Origin: Lutjanus erythropterus
Taxonomy: Eukaryota; Chordata; Actinopteri; Lutjaniformes; Lutjanidae
Reading direction: 5' to 3'
DNA: 64,000 nucleotides
Assembly: GCA_020091685.1 (NCBI GenBank)
Contig: CM034610.1
Span: 13,954,724-14,018,723 of the forward strand
Shown here: piece by piece, positions 1 through 12,469 of the stretch
How positions within the stretch are numbered: the first letter of the stretch is position 1
Layout: the number at the start of each line of letters is the position of its first letter
The notes under the pieces: generated by a model
The model's database searches: none
What the model saw: the letters and a program-made list of their open reading frames with translations, nothing else
What the model was told of the DNA's origin: nothing
Program-made: the position numbers and the translations under genes

Positions 1-44
1 AATTTTAGAATTAAAAAGAAGCCAGCAAACAAAATGAAAAATTG

Positions 45-446
45 TTAAAGGCCCCACAGTATATTATTGATCTCCTGCGCTGTCGTACTACAAGTCAAGC
101 TCTTAGATCGTCTATTCAGGGTTTTCTAAATGTACTTCGGACAAGTTTCAAGACTTCAGATCATTTTTTTCAATCGGCAGGCCCTAAGCTTTGGAATAGT
201 CTCCCAATAAGTTTGAGATCTTTGGACTCTTTGGATTCTTAAAAAGCAGCTAAACCCAGCAGGATATGGCATTTTATGTTTTAATCTTGTGCTTTTATTG
301 GCTCCCCCTGTATATTTTATTTGTTGTTTTACTTTGGTTTTATTTATTTGATTCAGTTTGATTTGATTTCTTGACTGTGAAGCACTTTGTGTCTGGTGTC
401 TGGGAAACATGCTATACAAATAAACTTTGCTTACTTGTTTGCTTAC
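45..446 (+). mobile_element. LINE 3' end, L2-like (truncated)
   Basis: The translated frame around 48-242 reads like the extreme C-terminus of a fish L2-clade reverse transcriptase: the segment with GPKLWNSLPISLRSLDSL matches the usual LWNSLP...S.FK module, here ending early at a stop. The following 200 bp carries the characteristic L2 3' UTR ending, a GTGAAGCACTTTGTG-like motif then GCTATACAAATAAA, and stops in a short repeated tail (ctttgcttactt). Only the last few hundred bases of the element are inside the window, so it is 5'-truncated or continues off the left edge. Seen: motif order and tail. Known: such tails mark L2/Maui-type LINEs. Dead copy. Confidence 0.75.
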
Positions 447-886
447 AGCTCCATTATTTAATTGTACTTCTATTAATACTGAATGCAAAAACTGTAATGT
501 GAAAGGGTTGCTAGCACAGCCAATATTGGAGAGAATAAACATCCCAGTCGGCATGTTTATCCAGCTCTAATCCACCCTGAACTGTCTGTATTGGTCAGCA
601 TGTCTTGATCTATAACTGCTGTCCTCTGACAGGCTCACCAGTGCTGACTGTACTATCTGCCCAGCATCCTACTGGAAGAAAACCAATAGAAATGGGTGGT
701 TGGTGTAGAGAGTATAATATCTACAGTAGCAGCTGATAGAAAGCCAATTTTGTAGTTGGTTGCTGGATCAAACAAGATCTACAACAAAGTGGATATTGGA
801 CTTAGATTCTGTGGACAGCAGGGAAATGGATACCAGTGTTGTTCTGTGTTGTTGCAATGTGTTTTATTTTCTGTTGTTTTGTCTTA
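447..886. other. Unassigned non-coding stretch
   Basis: No reading frame with splice support and no repeat I recognise. Confidence 0.4.
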
Positions 887-1340
887 GGGCTGGTTCACAC
901 CAGCCTTGTTTAGTTTGGTCTTACAACGTTTACACCCTTGATTTGATCTGATTGGGTTGGTGACAACGCCTGACTTGAACTCTCATGCAGACCAAACAAT
1001 GGCTCTTTGATCCACCTTGAAGTGGGGGACTCGGACCACTGCTAAGCATAACACTGTATGTGTCATTTCATCGGTTAAAAAAAACGTTTTGTCTTCCTGT
1101 TTTGATAACTGGTGAACTAGAAATGTGTTTGCTGTGTGGACTGGCAGAGGACAAACATGCACTCACAACAACCACAAGAACCTGAAGATGTTTCATGATG
1201 TACAATTACAGTTTCTAAGTTTTCACAACTTCTGGACTTGTTGAGTTTTGCCTTTCTAAACACAAACCAGACTGGCTTGGAAATTGAAACAATGTCCCAC
1301 CCTCACACCGATTTGATTCAGGATGTTTAGGTGTGACCCT
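887..1340. mobile_element. Possible non-autonomous DNA transposon (MITE)
   Basis: The stretch starts with GGGCTGGTTCACACC and ends with GGTGTGACCCT, which are imperfect inverted repeats of each other. Inner parts also mirror each other (TTTGGTC near the left end, GACCAAAC inside, GATTTGAT on both sides). No open frame. A short GTCTTA/GTCCTTA similarity flanks it, but a clean target duplication is not visible. Confidence 0.4.
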
Positions 1341-3219
1341 GTCCTTAGTCTACTTTCTGCCATCTGATGGTTAAATATCACATAGTGCAGCTTTAAATGA
1401 CACATAATTGACTTCATTTTCAAAACTCATACCCCTTTCATTCATTCAAGTTAGCGTCCCATCTACAGCTTAGCACTGAAACATGCAAATTGCTTCATGC
1501 GCCTAATTTGTCCGACTATCTTTTGAAGCATTCTCATCACAGTTCTTTGCATATAAGTAGGCCTATAAAAAATGACATCCAATGTGATCTGCTTTGACTA
1601 TAATTGAAATGCCATCGAAGGATGCATCAGATGGTGGCTTAGCCAATGAAAACAAATGGAAAGCCCCATGATTCATTGCAAAAACAACACATTGCATCCA
1701 AAAAGAGGTTTAGTCTGTAGCACAAAACTGGTCGAAACAGATGGTGAATACACAACTTAACTGCTGTCGAGCACAGAGCCTGTTTCAAACTGTAAAGATG
1801 CTTCTCTTTCTTCACAAACACACAATAGATTCTGTATTCTTGGATTTCAGAACCATTGAAGACATTTTGCAAGCAGATGGTAAAGCTGGGTGGAGACCTT
1901 TTTTTTAAAGATATAAAGCAATTGCCTTGCAGAAGCCTTAGTGTAGTTGATGGAAATCTGTGAATAGGTCCCTGCGGTCCCTACCTCAGGTGAATGCTTT
2001 CCGTTAGAGAGGCAAATGTGCTGATTTAAAAGCAGATCATGTGGTGAGATAGTCCTCAGAACTCAGAGTGCTGTATCACTTCCAAGCTCTCCATTAAAAG
2101 CTCACCAATGCCATTTCAATATCTGATGTGTCTGTATTTACACAAGATGTTCTTTGGCTATCTTTCATGTGTGCGACGTGTGTGTTTACGAATGATAATG
2201 CGTGAGAACACTCTGTGCCTGCTTCCTGACAGCGTGACTGAGAGACAGAGAGCTTAACCACACGGAACAGTGACATATCTCTTAAACCAATCTGGACAAC
2301 CACGGGTCCTCTGACCGAAGCAACATGCTGAATATCATTCGCCTCATTGGACAAACTGGTTACCGCTGAGTCTCCTGCCAGTACCTTATGAAGAGGCCCG
2401 CATGTGTGTGAGTATGTAACCATGTACATGATCTGTTTGAAATTTGTCTTGCGGTGATTCCCGTGGGTTTCCAGCGAATCAGGAAATTGTGACAAACAAC
2501 TATTTGCGTCCCTGGTTTATGAATAAATTGCAGGAAAATTGACTCCCCTTGTTAGATTTAATAGAGGAACTTTGTGAGTCATCTTGCAAACAGTGTGTGT
2601 GTCAGACTGAAGTGCTGCAAATAAGCACAAACCAAGCATTATGTAGCTACAACCATTCAATCAACAGAAATGATATGGTCTGTACTTTGATTACGTGGGT
2701 ACTCAGCCCCTCAGCTTGCTGCTGTTACACTTTGAGTGCACACTTAGGCATATTTATACACACACTCATAGAAGTAAACAGATTTGGACTTACTCACACT
2801 TGCAAACTCATTTAAAATCAAACCAATATGATTAAACTGCATTATGTCAAGAGACTACATTAAGACTGATGAAAACACTAAACTTTGAATGCATTTTGAC
2901 TACAGCAGGTGTCGAGCTCTTTCACTGGCAAAAAGTTTAGACTATTTTCCTTCGGGTATAATTTCATCTTGAAATGCTTCCAGGAGCATGAAGGTGACTT
3001 CAGATCAGCGCCCAAATGTCAAACCAATTCCGTGAAGCAGTGTGAGGGATGAAGTGTGACACAATCTTAAGCTTGCAGTGTTATCAGGAGTCAAATTCTG
3101 ACAGTTCTGCAGCCAGCATTGTTTACAGTGTCACAACAGGAGACAGCACTGGCTTGACACACCAGGTACTTAAACTCACATATGTCCACACACAAAATGT
3201 ACATACTGATATATAATGT
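1341..3219. other. Non-coding, no recognised feature
   Basis: About 1.9 kb without a supportable gene. A minus-strand open frame covers 2495-2094 (133 codons), but lacks convincing splice borders or a recognisable family, so I do not call it. Confidence 0.4.
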
Positions 3220-3708
3220 ACTGTCTCCAAACCAGCCAAACTCAGGCAAAATCCGTCATTTTACCTCACAGAACTTGGGATTTGCTGGTGTACCACTGCA
3301 TCGATCTGTTAGTTTGTTTGTGTCATTGTGACTTCAGTGAATCCTCTTAAAACATTGTAATTACACAATAGCACAAACGACGAGTTTGGTTGGTTTGAAG
3401 AGAACTATATTTGACTTACATAACGGCGGTTTCCCATCAGAAAAAGCTGCCTGATGGCAAAGTAAAGCAGTGAAAATATTCTAAAATTAGCATACACTTA
3501 AACTGATATAGATTTTTTTAGGTGGGCATTTTTTGTGCAGTTAAAATAGCTTTTGTTGCCAACCCTGTCCGTAGCAGTACATTGCTTAGCTTTCACGCTG
3601 GTGCCCGTCTGCGTCTCCAAACTTAAGTGGAGGCTTGGCTAATACACTGACTATCGATAAGTACCTCACACAACCCCACTTTACATAATGTGAACTATCC
3701 CTTTAAGT
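3220..3708 (+). mobile_element. Long-inverted-repeat MITE, copy 1 (partial)
   Basis: This is the centre and right arm of a repeat family that recurs at 12470, 15500 and 50974. Shared landmarks are CCCATCAGAAAAAGCTG, AAAATATTCTAAA, TTGTTGCCAACCCTGTCC and the terminal ACTATCCCTTTAAG. The left arm is missing here. No coding capacity. The terminus resembles the AAAGGGATAG ends of common fish MITEs. Confidence 0.65.
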
Positions 3709-4936
3709 CGACATCGTTAACATAGCTGAGCCGAGCACTGGCAGGCTGAAGTATACAGTCTCTGTCAGCTTGGGAAAGATTAAAGATCACTTGTAAAGTG
3801 ACAAGCTGCTTCTTTTGTGTGTATTATACTGGGAATGACTACGATTTTAACCTAAGATGAAAAGGAAACCAGCTTTATTGTGCAGTATGCTCCAGCAGTA
3901 GAGAGGTGTGACCTTGAGCACAAGAAGATCTGCAGCCCTTTGAGTGTAATACTTAAGAGGGAAAGTTGCTGGAGACGAGATGATACTGTTACGGTAGATA
4001 ATTAACTTTCACAGTAATGCACAGTTTGGCAGCCGTACATACTCTCTCCCTCCTCTCTCTATTAACTGTACGACACAAATAATCCCATACACACTTGATA
4101 CCTTTGTCAGCCCTTTGTTTATACAACATTATAGTCTCTCAAACTCTCCACACACAGTGATCAAACATGGAAAGCCACAAGCTGGGACATGTTCATACAC
4201 CTGCCGAATATGACCTGGTCTCAGCGACGCAATGAACTGAAATTTTTGCAATATACGGCAGATGTGTACTGAACAAACACGGCACACAGTTCTTCTCAAC
4301 TCAGTATGCACCACTGCATCACTGCTCTGATATTAAAGCACCGTTGCTCTGCTGTGTCACTGTCAGCCTCCAGAGTAACACGCCTCCACGCCATAACATA
4401 ATGTTGCAGCACAGCGGCTGTTTGTGTGAGCCGGCGGGGTGAGCTGCAGTTGTTTTTGTCACTGTAATTTTCATGAAGCGCGAGCGTATAAGTGATGAGC
4501 AACAATGAGCCACTCTGAATGTATTCTCCTTGCATCCATAACCAACATGCCAACTCTGCTGCTTTTGTTCAGAGAAAAGAAAAAGAAAAGAGACCGACTG
4601 ACTGACAGAAGATGGGCAGCATAAATGAATTATCTGGAAGACATAAAAAACATCCCTATTGTGGAAAAACATTCCTTTGTTTTCTCCCAAGTTTAAAAAA
4701 AACATGACAATTATGTCTTTTATAGGTGGACATAAATTGAAAGAAACACATGTAGGGGAAGATGCCTGCCCTAACCTGTCTCTCTGATGATGTGTTAATG
4801 TTTTTATCGAATTTCAGTCCCTGTAGAGCTGAAGAAAGGCATATTATATTGTGTAAACCATTGGATATGATGCTATATTTTGATATTACAGCACAGGAAC
4901 AATGCATTAGTAAGTCATTTCTAATACTGCCTCTAA
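3709..4936. other. Non-coding, no recognised feature
   Basis: No gene, no clear repeat; short overlapping minus-strand open frames at 4129-4907 look like chance. Confidence 0.4.
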
Positions 4937-5416
4937 TAGGGCTGCACTATTCATTGAAATACTGGCAAAATTACAATATAACTGAATGCAATATCTAAAC
5001 TGCAGAGGCTGCAATTTTTGATAAAGAAAAAAATCTTTAAAACAGTTAAAGAATAATTAATAATTAGAATTATCTAGAATAATCTGTAGATAATTCTCTC
5101 GATTAATCAATTAGTTTGTTGTCTATAAAAAGTCAGAAAACTCTGAAAAATGTCAATTGGTGTTTCCTAAAGCCCAAGATTATTGTAAAATGTCTCATTT
5201 TTGTCCACAACCTAAAGATAAACAGTTCACTGTCACAGAGGAGTAAAACTAGAGACCCCAGTAAATGTTACATAATCCTGATTTTTATTGTTTTTGTTTT
5301 TTTTTAAGGGAAAATTAAAATTACTATCCACAAATGATCATTCACACTAATCAAAGATTATATCAAAATCACAATATCTGTCAAAATAATATGATTTACC
5401 AAATTTTGTAGCCCTA
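4937..5416. mobile_element. hAT-type MITE with target-site duplication
   Basis: Terminal inverted repeats TAGGGCTGCA at the left and TGTAGCCCTA at the right. The 8 bp outside each end are gcctctaa and gcttctat (6 of 8 identical), as expected for the 8-bp duplication made by hAT transposases. A related shorter copy is at 9230-9468, sharing the subterminal CAAAATTACAATAT. The interior carries a fragment of a second MITE family (5096-5265). Confidence 0.65.
5096..5265 (+). mobile_element. Fragment of ATTAATCGATT-type MITE nested in hAT MITE
   Basis: The segment GATTAATCAATTAG...GTCAGAAAACTCTGAAAAATG...CCCAAGAT...TTTGTCCACAACC...AAAGATA follows the order of the MITE family seen complete at 62764-63097. 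It sits inside the 4937-5416 element and lacks both ends. Confidence 0.55.
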
Positions 5417-5465
5417 GCTTCTATTGATGCGTGCTATTACAAGACAAGATCGCGTGACGTCTCAC

Positions 5466-5531
5466 CCCAAAACACGCGCGGCAGGTCATCAGGTCCAGAG
5501 CGGTCCCCATTACTCCAAAAGATACACTTGA
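5466..5531 (-). CDS. Candidate 66-nt internal exon of the minus-strand gene
   Basis: On the minus strand an acceptor-like ...CTTTTGACCTGAACAG precedes 22 uninterrupted codons (SSVSFGVMGTALDLMTCRAC...) ending at GGG followed by the good donor GTGAGA. The exon is in phase 0 at both ends, and the trusted exon upstream (8094-7856) ends in phase 0, so the reading would continue ...KLKRKF then SSVSFG. The block is richer in CpG than its surroundings. Against it: only 22 codons, the acceptor tract is weak, and I recognise no motif. Treat as a hypothesis to be tested with transcripts. Nothing between it and the left edge looked like a further exon. Confidence 0.25.
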
Positions 5532-7170
5532 CTGTTCAGGTCAAAAGCCAAACTGTGATAAAAAGTCTGTATGATGAGCTCCTTTCCCGTCTTTTCAGTT
5601 CAGACTTTGATCTTTGGATCCACAAAGGGCTCCAACTCAAACCAGCAAGGTCTGGTTCACGGGCCCTTGATGATAAATTAAGTATTTTCAAAGTCGTGTG
5701 AATTCCAGACAATTCTTTTAACTGCTTTTGTCTGAAGATTAGATTAAAAAAAATATTCCCTCATCAGTCCAATATTTCCTCTCTATCCACATGCTGCACT
5801 GTCCTATAGAAAAAAACGTCTCCCACCACACCGTCCCCCTGCTTCTGCTGGTGTCCTGTTGCACCTGTGACACCGGAGCATCAATTACAAAGCTCAGGCT
5901 GGTAATGAGGTCTCCAGTTGCCTGGTCCAGTGACTAGGGGACAATACAGAGGTCTTCAATCTTTAATGTATATTCACTGAGCCTGCTTTTCGTGCCTGGC
6001 ATCACTGCCCCAAAAAGAGCCGCTGAAACACACAATAAACCTGTTGAAATTATGACTAAACATACAAACAAATTCATATTAAAAACTCTGTAAGGGCTCA
6101 GCAGTTAGAAGCTGGAAACTAGCCAGTAGCTTTGGGTTGCCAACGCTCACAGCTGGATTGATATTTTAATTGCTGAAACTTTTTAATTGGAGTGATAATA
6201 GTCCTTTGTAATTATAGCCTTTGTTTCAGTGAATCGTCTCTCTCTCTCTCTGTCACCTGCACACACTCATATAAGAAGCATTAACATAAAACACGCTCAA
6301 CTTCACTAATTGGGAAAAATAAATTTAGGACAAAAAAATAAATGAATTATAATTGTAAGTGGACAGCATACTAACTTTAGACATACTCATACTTCATACT
6401 GTTTGGCCTGCAGCCCTCCTCTTTATCAGCCACAGTTTGTTCCCTAGCGTTTGTCTCGTTTCAGCATCTTCCGTGTATCATGGACTGCCTCAGCTCTGTG
6501 TTACAGAGAGGTGTGAGACAAAAATCCAACTATGCAAATACATTAAAAGACATTCTGAAGTCCGATGCTGTGGCTTCATTTGAGATGTGGCGAAGAAACT
6601 TAGATTCAACGTTGCAGGAAGGAAGAGAGTGTTTAACAAGGCCTGGGGACCAGTGTTGAGACATTTAAGGGGTATAAGTGAAGGCAAAGGTGAGGGATAA
6701 ATAAATAAGATTATTAATCTTGTAACAGTGGTAGCTGTGTATGTGTTTACTTATTTGTTTCATACTGTTTTTCTTTCCTTGTCTTGTCTCTCTTGGTTTG
6801 TGCTATTGTTTTCTAAGATAAGTCTTGCTTTTGGTCTACCTTACCCATATAAAATCTGCCACATAATTATACATTAGTACATTCTTTTATGCCTCTATAA
6901 TGTTCTTGAAAGAACCTTGAAGCAAAAGGTTCATTTTATGTACCAAGAAGGTCTGTATGTCTAACTGCAAAAAAAAGAAAAAAGAAGACATATTCCGCAA
7001 TTGTTCTTGTGTGCTGTGTTGTGGTAAAAATGTTGGTAATCTTTGTCTGACAAGCTGAACGAAAAAACTGAACTATTCCTTACAGGAGTTTCCCTCTGGA
7101 TGAAAGGTGAGATTTATATAGTGATGTTACAGGCTCATATGATAATAGATGATGAGCTGCAAGTAGGGCA
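5532..7170. other. Non-coding, no recognised gene
   Basis: Contains a short CT run near 6237-6251. The part at 5820-6050 is less AT-rich than its neighbours, but shows no frame that I can support. Confidence 0.4.
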
Positions 7171-7640
7171 GATAAGGCTGATCTCCTTCTTTTGGCTGCT
7201 CCCTAATTAGGGGTCACACAGCAGATCATCTGTAAAACTGAGCTCCTTCCAGTCCACCATGCAAATCTCATTTTTATGATCTGCATATTTGATTTGGCAT
7301 GGGCCAGGGTATCTAGGATGTCCAGGAATTGAGTAAAACTTAACAAGTAAACTAAGGGAGGGTGCCTTTCTCCAGGTTTTGTCTTAAAAGAAGCCCAAAG
7401 TCTTGAAACATTGACACTGAAAACCCCTAGTACAGACTATTTTAAACCAGATGCCCTTCCTGATGCAACACGCTCATTTATCTGGACTTGGGACCATCAA
7501 TTAGGAATGCACTGGCTTATGCATCCCCCATGACTAGGGAGCAACCCGGGATTCAGTGTCCTGCTCAAGGACACCTCGACAGGCAGACAGAAGAGGAATC
7601 GACGTGTCAGGCCCGAGATCACCGGACCACGAATCAAATC
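7171..7640 (+). repeat. Teleost interspersed repeat, class not assigned
   Basis: Two blocks match the layout of a repeat common in fish genomes: CTTTTGGCTGCTCCC with GGGGTCACACAGCAGATCAT (7195-7232), then GATGCCCTTCCTGATGCAAC, TTGGGACC and CCTGCTCAAGGACACCTCGA (7450-7580). The spacing between blocks is larger than usual, so it may be broken by an insertion. I recall the pattern but cannot name the family safely. Confidence 0.5.
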
Positions 7641-7855
7641 ATGAAAAAGGAACAAAAAGGGAGGAGAGACACAGACACTAAGAGTCATGTGGTCGTCATT
7701 TGAGATCTGCTGTGAATGTCTGCACGATGGAACGTTCTCACAGCGAGTAAGCCACGTTCTACTAAACGACCAGATGTACTGCTGCGACCTCTGAGGGACC
7801 ACCTTCAGGCACCCAGCACTTGTGTCGAAGTAAGCAAATGAGGGATCAAACTTAC

Positions 7856-8094
7856 AAACTTTCTCTTCAGCTTCCCCTTACTGCCTCGGCTCGGCTTGCC
7901 CTCGACCGCAGTCCCCGGGCTGTAGTCTGAGCCCATGTCCAGGTGATCGTCCGCAGAGACGCTCTTACGGAGGTAGGCAGCTCGCGCCCGGAAGTGGGAA
8001 AAGGGCGACTGGGAGCGAGGGCGGACCTCGGCACACCCACCGTGCCCGGGCTCGTCTTCTCCCTCCATGTCATCCTCCAAACGCCACAACTCCC
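7856..8094 (-). CDS. Coding exon 3 of unidentified minus-strand gene
   Basis: Exon of 239 nt: acceptor ...CTCTCCTCCAG, then 2 nt completing a Gly codon, 79 codons, and the ideal donor GTAAGT right after ...AAG AGA AAG TTT (phase 0). The peptide begins GELWRLEDDMEGEDEPG (acidic patch), continues RPRSQSPFSHFRARAAYLRK and SVSADDHLDMGSDYSPG, and ends in a basic KGKLKRKF. RSQS and RKSVS are good basophilic-kinase or 14-3-3-like sites. No folded domain is apparent; it looks like a disordered, phosphorylatable linker in a cytoplasmic or cortical scaffold or signalling protein, which is inference only. Its entry phase matches the exit phase of the exon at 14896. I do not recognise the family. The frame is independently supported by high CpG/GC and two strong splice sites. 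Confidence 0.8.
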
Positions 8095-9229
8095 CTGGAG
8101 GAGAGAAGATGTGAGGGACAAAAAGAACAAATACTGGGATTAGAGTAAAGAAAAGAAGAAAGGGCTGACAGAAGGAGATATGTGAGAGCAAGACAGATTG
8201 GACAGATAATGAATGTTTGTTTCTGTAACACAATTACTGCAAACTCACTCTGCAAATTGTCAGCTGTCACCAACTAATCACTTTCATAAATTATTTCCTG
8301 AATGTAATTACTGTAAGCTTCCTTTTAAGGTGAAATATTTTACAGCCATTATTCTCAGCCTGCCTGCTTAACAACTCGATTATGATTCCAATTTGCTCGA
8401 TAGAAATGATGGCTCATGTAAAATGCAGAGGAAGGAACAAATCTGCAGTGACAGTGGTGTTTTTCTCCCGCACTGACAGGACAGCTAAGCTTTCACAGTC
8501 GCACAACAGAGATGGATGTGTGCTGTCAGAACACAGCTCAGCCGTGCTAATCACAGCCAACTGCCATCACTCTGCGTTTGGTGCTCGTCAGACGTCCTGT
8601 CAGCGTCCAGTGCCCGACTTAACAGCGCCCATAACACCCTCACTAGTCTTTCAGTCACTTACAGCACCCAATGCATGCTGGGAAAGCTACGGCAACTTGA
8701 ATCACTGAACACGAAAAAGGTCAAGTTAATGGTTCAATCATGACATCTTTGACATCAAAACCATGAATGTAAACTAACTACTAACCTGCAAATGTCAGTG
8801 TTCTTAATGAACTTAACTTCTTTGCTAACACTGTAACCTGAAAAACTGTTTAAGCAAACTAATTATAGCTAACAGACAGAGCAGCATTGTAGAATTTCTT
8901 TTGTGTTAGCTAGCACTACTGTCTAGCCTGTTTCTGTAAACAAATGTGCCCCAGACTATTGTTATACTGGCATACTTTAACCTCACATACTTTACAGTCC
9001 TGGTTAGCACAGCCACGGCCTAAATGCACCTGTGTATAACTGGGCCAGCCTTCCCCTTTAAGGAAGACAGCTTTGTCAGTTTCCTGAGTTTACAATGTGG
9101 AAGTTGTGGGGATCAGAGGATCGATTTGTGCCATGGTAAAAAAAAAACATTCATTTTTTAATTTGTCCGATCAGGCAACTGCACAAGGCAGCAAAGAGTT
9201 TACTTCCCCAAGGGAAGTGTTAATCATCC

Positions 9230-9468
9230 AAGGCTGAACAATTAATTAAATTCTATCAAAATTACAATATGGTCTACTCATTTTCAAATCACAGGATGCC
9301 AAATATTTGGTGCTGCAGATGTGTCCTGGCCAACACATCATTCTCTAGACTTCAGAAACATAATGACGTAAAGATTATCCTTTCCTCTAATAACACAAAT
9401 CATAGTGCAACTGCAGTTTCAGTCAAAATAATTGCAATTAGATATTTCTTCTAAATCTTTCAGCCCTA
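9230..9468. mobile_element. hAT-type MITE, short relative of the 4937 element
   Basis: Ends AGGCTGAACAATTAATT and CTTTCAGCCCTA are inverted repeats, and the left subterminal CAAAATTACAATATGG plus the right subterminal CAGTCAAAATAATTGCAATT match the element at 4937-5416. 239 bp; non-coding. Confidence 0.55.
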
Positions 9469-9799
9469 TCTGAGTCAGACATAAGTAGCACAGTTATTAG
9501 TTACAGCAACCTTGACATCCAGCAAAACACACATGAATGTGTGGTGCATCAATAGGTGGGAGGGTCTTAGAGGAGTGATACAGGCAGTGGAGAGAGGTTT
9601 TGCATTTTGCATGTTCAAATTACTTTCTGCAGCTTTATCATAGAGCAATAAATACAGAATATTAGTTTCAGACAAAGCATCAAGCCAGCAAAACATTTTA
9701 TCGTCTTACCTACGATTTTTCTGAAGGTGCTGTTCAGTGCTTTTTCAAGCTTGTCTGGTTCGATACACATTTATATCAAGATCAGAATTGTCTTCATAG

Positions 9800-10009
9800 C
9801 AAGGGTTGTCGTAGGCAACTGGACTTGATAGAGTTCTTGAAGACGTTTCTCCTCTCATCCAAGAAGCTTCTTCAGTTCTGAACTGAAGAAACTTGACATC
9901 AAAACCATGAATGTAGAAGCTTCTTCAGTTCTGAACTGAAGACACATCTTGGATGAAAGGAGGAACGTCATCAAGAACTCTATCAAGTCCAGTTGCCTAC
10001 GACAACCAT
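9800..10009. repeat. Fold-back (near-perfect palindrome) repeat
   Basis: Left arm 9800-9888 (GTTGTCGTAGGCAACTGGAC...CATCCAAGAAGCTTCTTC) and right arm about 9914-10009 are inverted copies with only a few mismatches, separated by about 25 bp. Each arm tip also contains the small palindrome TTCAGTTCTGAACTGAA. A diverged relative lies at 39093-39285. Confidence 0.8.
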
Positions 10010-10384
10010 TGCTACGAATACCATGACGTGGATGACTGAGAGTCTTCATACCTTTACATAATTGTCTTGTAATAACAAACAGCATTTCAACAGCAGGTCT
10101 TTTGGCAGCGGCCACTTTTGTGCATGATTATGAATGACTTTTAGAGTGTGAAATATAACAGTATTGGTTCCACTGTCTGAGCAGCAGCCAAACAGCATCT
10201 GGCTTCCGAAGCTGAGCCAAAATAACTGCAACAAAATGACTGGGGACCAACTCCCAACGTGAGCTCTGAGGCACAGACGTGTCAGTAATATGAGATGTTG
10301 CTTAAATCCATGAATCAAGTGAACCTGGGTTATTAAACAACTTGAATTAAAAAAAAAGTTGTCTCAGCACTATTGGAGAGATAG

Positions 10385-10386
10385 GA

Positions 10387-10424
<38 letters not shown>
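10385..10424. repeat. (GA)n microsatellite
   Basis: About 20 GA units with one interruption. Confidence 0.9.
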
Positions 10425-11165
10425 GCAGCATCAGGTCGATGACAGCGGTTGCTAGGTAACAAGGGGCCGCATGAGACTGAAGTCTCTCTCAATTTGATAT
10501 TTGCTACAGAGCAGCAGTAGGGCAAGGGGAAACAGACAAACAGACTGAGATAGGTAAAGTCAGGACATGAAATGGAAGCACTTGGGTTCAATAAACTAAT
10601 CACAGACAATGTCATGAAGTCTCGGATCATTAGAGGCAGTAGTTTTAGAAGTAGCAACGACTCATTGGATTAGAGGGTCGGGGTTAGCTCAGTATTCTTC
10701 TACCAAGGCGGCTTTAGTAAGGACACCACATCACATCTCATGGCGGGACAGTGAGAGGCAAAGAGAGAAGGAGGGAGGGAGGAAGAGAGAGAAAGAAATG
10801 GTTTTATTTATCTTTCATGCTTCCATTTTTAACTTTTATTCATTAACCTAGGAAAAGTGACCTCCCACAGCTGATCCCAGATCATGATCCTGTTAAAATC
10901 GATCTGAAATAAAACCTTCACAGCTGGAGCATTCATTGTTTTTGCAGTGGAAAGATAAGGCTTCTTGTCTTTTGATTCATCATGTTGTACACTCATAATG
11001 ACATCCTTACAGTATGTTATGTTACGTTATGACACATAGATGACCTGTGAAGAGGCGCCAGCAGAGGTGCAGGTCAGAAGTTCATGTGAGAGGGATAAGG
11101 ACAGTAATAAGATTGAGTCGGTAGTTTTGAGTTGAGTTTGTGCATACTTAAGGGATATGAAGTGT

Positions 11166-11575
11166 TTAAAGGGCTAGTTCACCCAAAATTGAAAATTTAG
11201 ATCTTATCTCTCAGCCTCATGCCAACTGAAGGCCAGCTTTTTAGTCCACAAAACACTGCTGGAGTTTCACAAAAAAAAAAACAGCATTGCAGAATCTCCC
11301 AAACAATGTATGGTGACCAGTTTCCAAACGTAAAAAAATAAAAAGACATTAAATGCCTTCATACTTCTCGTTTGGTATAATCCAAGTCTTCTAAGGCCCC
11401 ACCATGGGATTCATTTGCACATACACACCTTCACACACCAAGTTCAGATGGTGTGCACTTGCATGTGGATGTGGCTCCAAGCGAATTATCTACAGTAAAG
11501 ATTTTGACTGAAAACATGCTGTAAATGACGTCTTTCAAATTAACTTGGCTGGAGCTTTAGGAGAGTCCAATCCAA
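11166..11575 (+). mobile_element. MITE of the AAAGGGATAGTTCACC class, 3' end missing
   Basis: Begins TTTAAAGGGCTAGTTCACCC followed by CAAAATTGAAAATT, the classic left end of a frequent teleost MITE; the internal GTCCACAAAACACT and GGTATAATCCAAGTCTTC are also typical. No matching right end is found, so the copy is truncated. Confidence 0.55.
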
Positions 11576-11935
11576 TTTTTGTTTTTGTTTTTTTCAATTT
11601 ATGAAACAATTTCAATACTTGTATCAATTATTATGTGTTATTAACTCTGAGAGCATTTTAACTTAGCTTGTACAGATATGAAGCGTTTGAAGATACTCCA
11701 AGAAATTACATCACAATAAACAAAAATACCAATGTAGGCATGGCAGACTATTTTCTAAACAAAAGGCAATTTTGCACTCATGTATTTGGCATTTAGGCTT
11801 TAGGGTAAAAAACGATGTTTCCAAACAGGCCTTTTAAGCTAAATGAATTCCCACTGGGTGTGCTGGAAAAGATTTACCTTTAAGTCACTTCATTTGATAT
11901 TTTATAGTTTATTTATGGTGTAAATAAATTTTATT

Positions 11936-11970
11936 TAGGGCTGCATGGTGGCTTTGGGGTTAGCACAAAA
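11936..11970 (+). repeat. Short fragment of a fish interspersed repeat
   Basis: GGGCTGCATGGTGGCT followed by GGGGTTAGCAC resembles the head of a widespread fish repeat (GGC.GCATGGTGGC.CAGTGGTTAGCAC). Only about 35 bp remain. Confidence 0.4.
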
Positions 11971-12469
11971 ATAAAATGCTGGGTGTTGTTTTATCATATT
12001 GTGAAAACCTTGTGCTTGTTTGAGTTATTGCAAAGTCGGTACCTCCTGTGTTGCCGCCTGTCTCTGTGTGAATCCAGGGGGACTTTGGTTTACTTCAAGT
12101 GCCAGACTTTGCCTTATTTTAATAAGTTCCTTTTCTCTGATGTTTGTCGTTTCTTTTCAGCCTTTGTAGAGTTACACATTTCTTCTCTTTCGAAAGCTAC
12201 ACAGAGGACAGAGCGCAGTTTCAGGAAGCGGAGAGCTATGTACCTCCTATGCAAGCTTCTTGTATTAAACATCACAAATAAGGAGGATAATAATAACACG
12301 GCATTTTCCCTTATCCCAACACTTGAAATGTGACAGTTCTCATCCATCTGGCAGTGGCGGGGAGCTTTGATCATGTCGAGCTGAGCGACGTGAATCATCA
12401 GTGACAGACCACTGTTGACTGTGCGTGTCTGTCAGTGCCTGTGAATGAGGAGAAAGGTGCGTGAGGATG

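Noticed and set aside
2094-2495. 133-codon minus-strand open frame
   Set aside because: It could contain an exon after CTGGCAG, but the acceptor and donor are poor and its length is within chance for the window.
7497-7802. Open frames on both strands near 7.5-7.8 kb
   Set aside because: They lie largely in an interspersed repeat and have no splice support.
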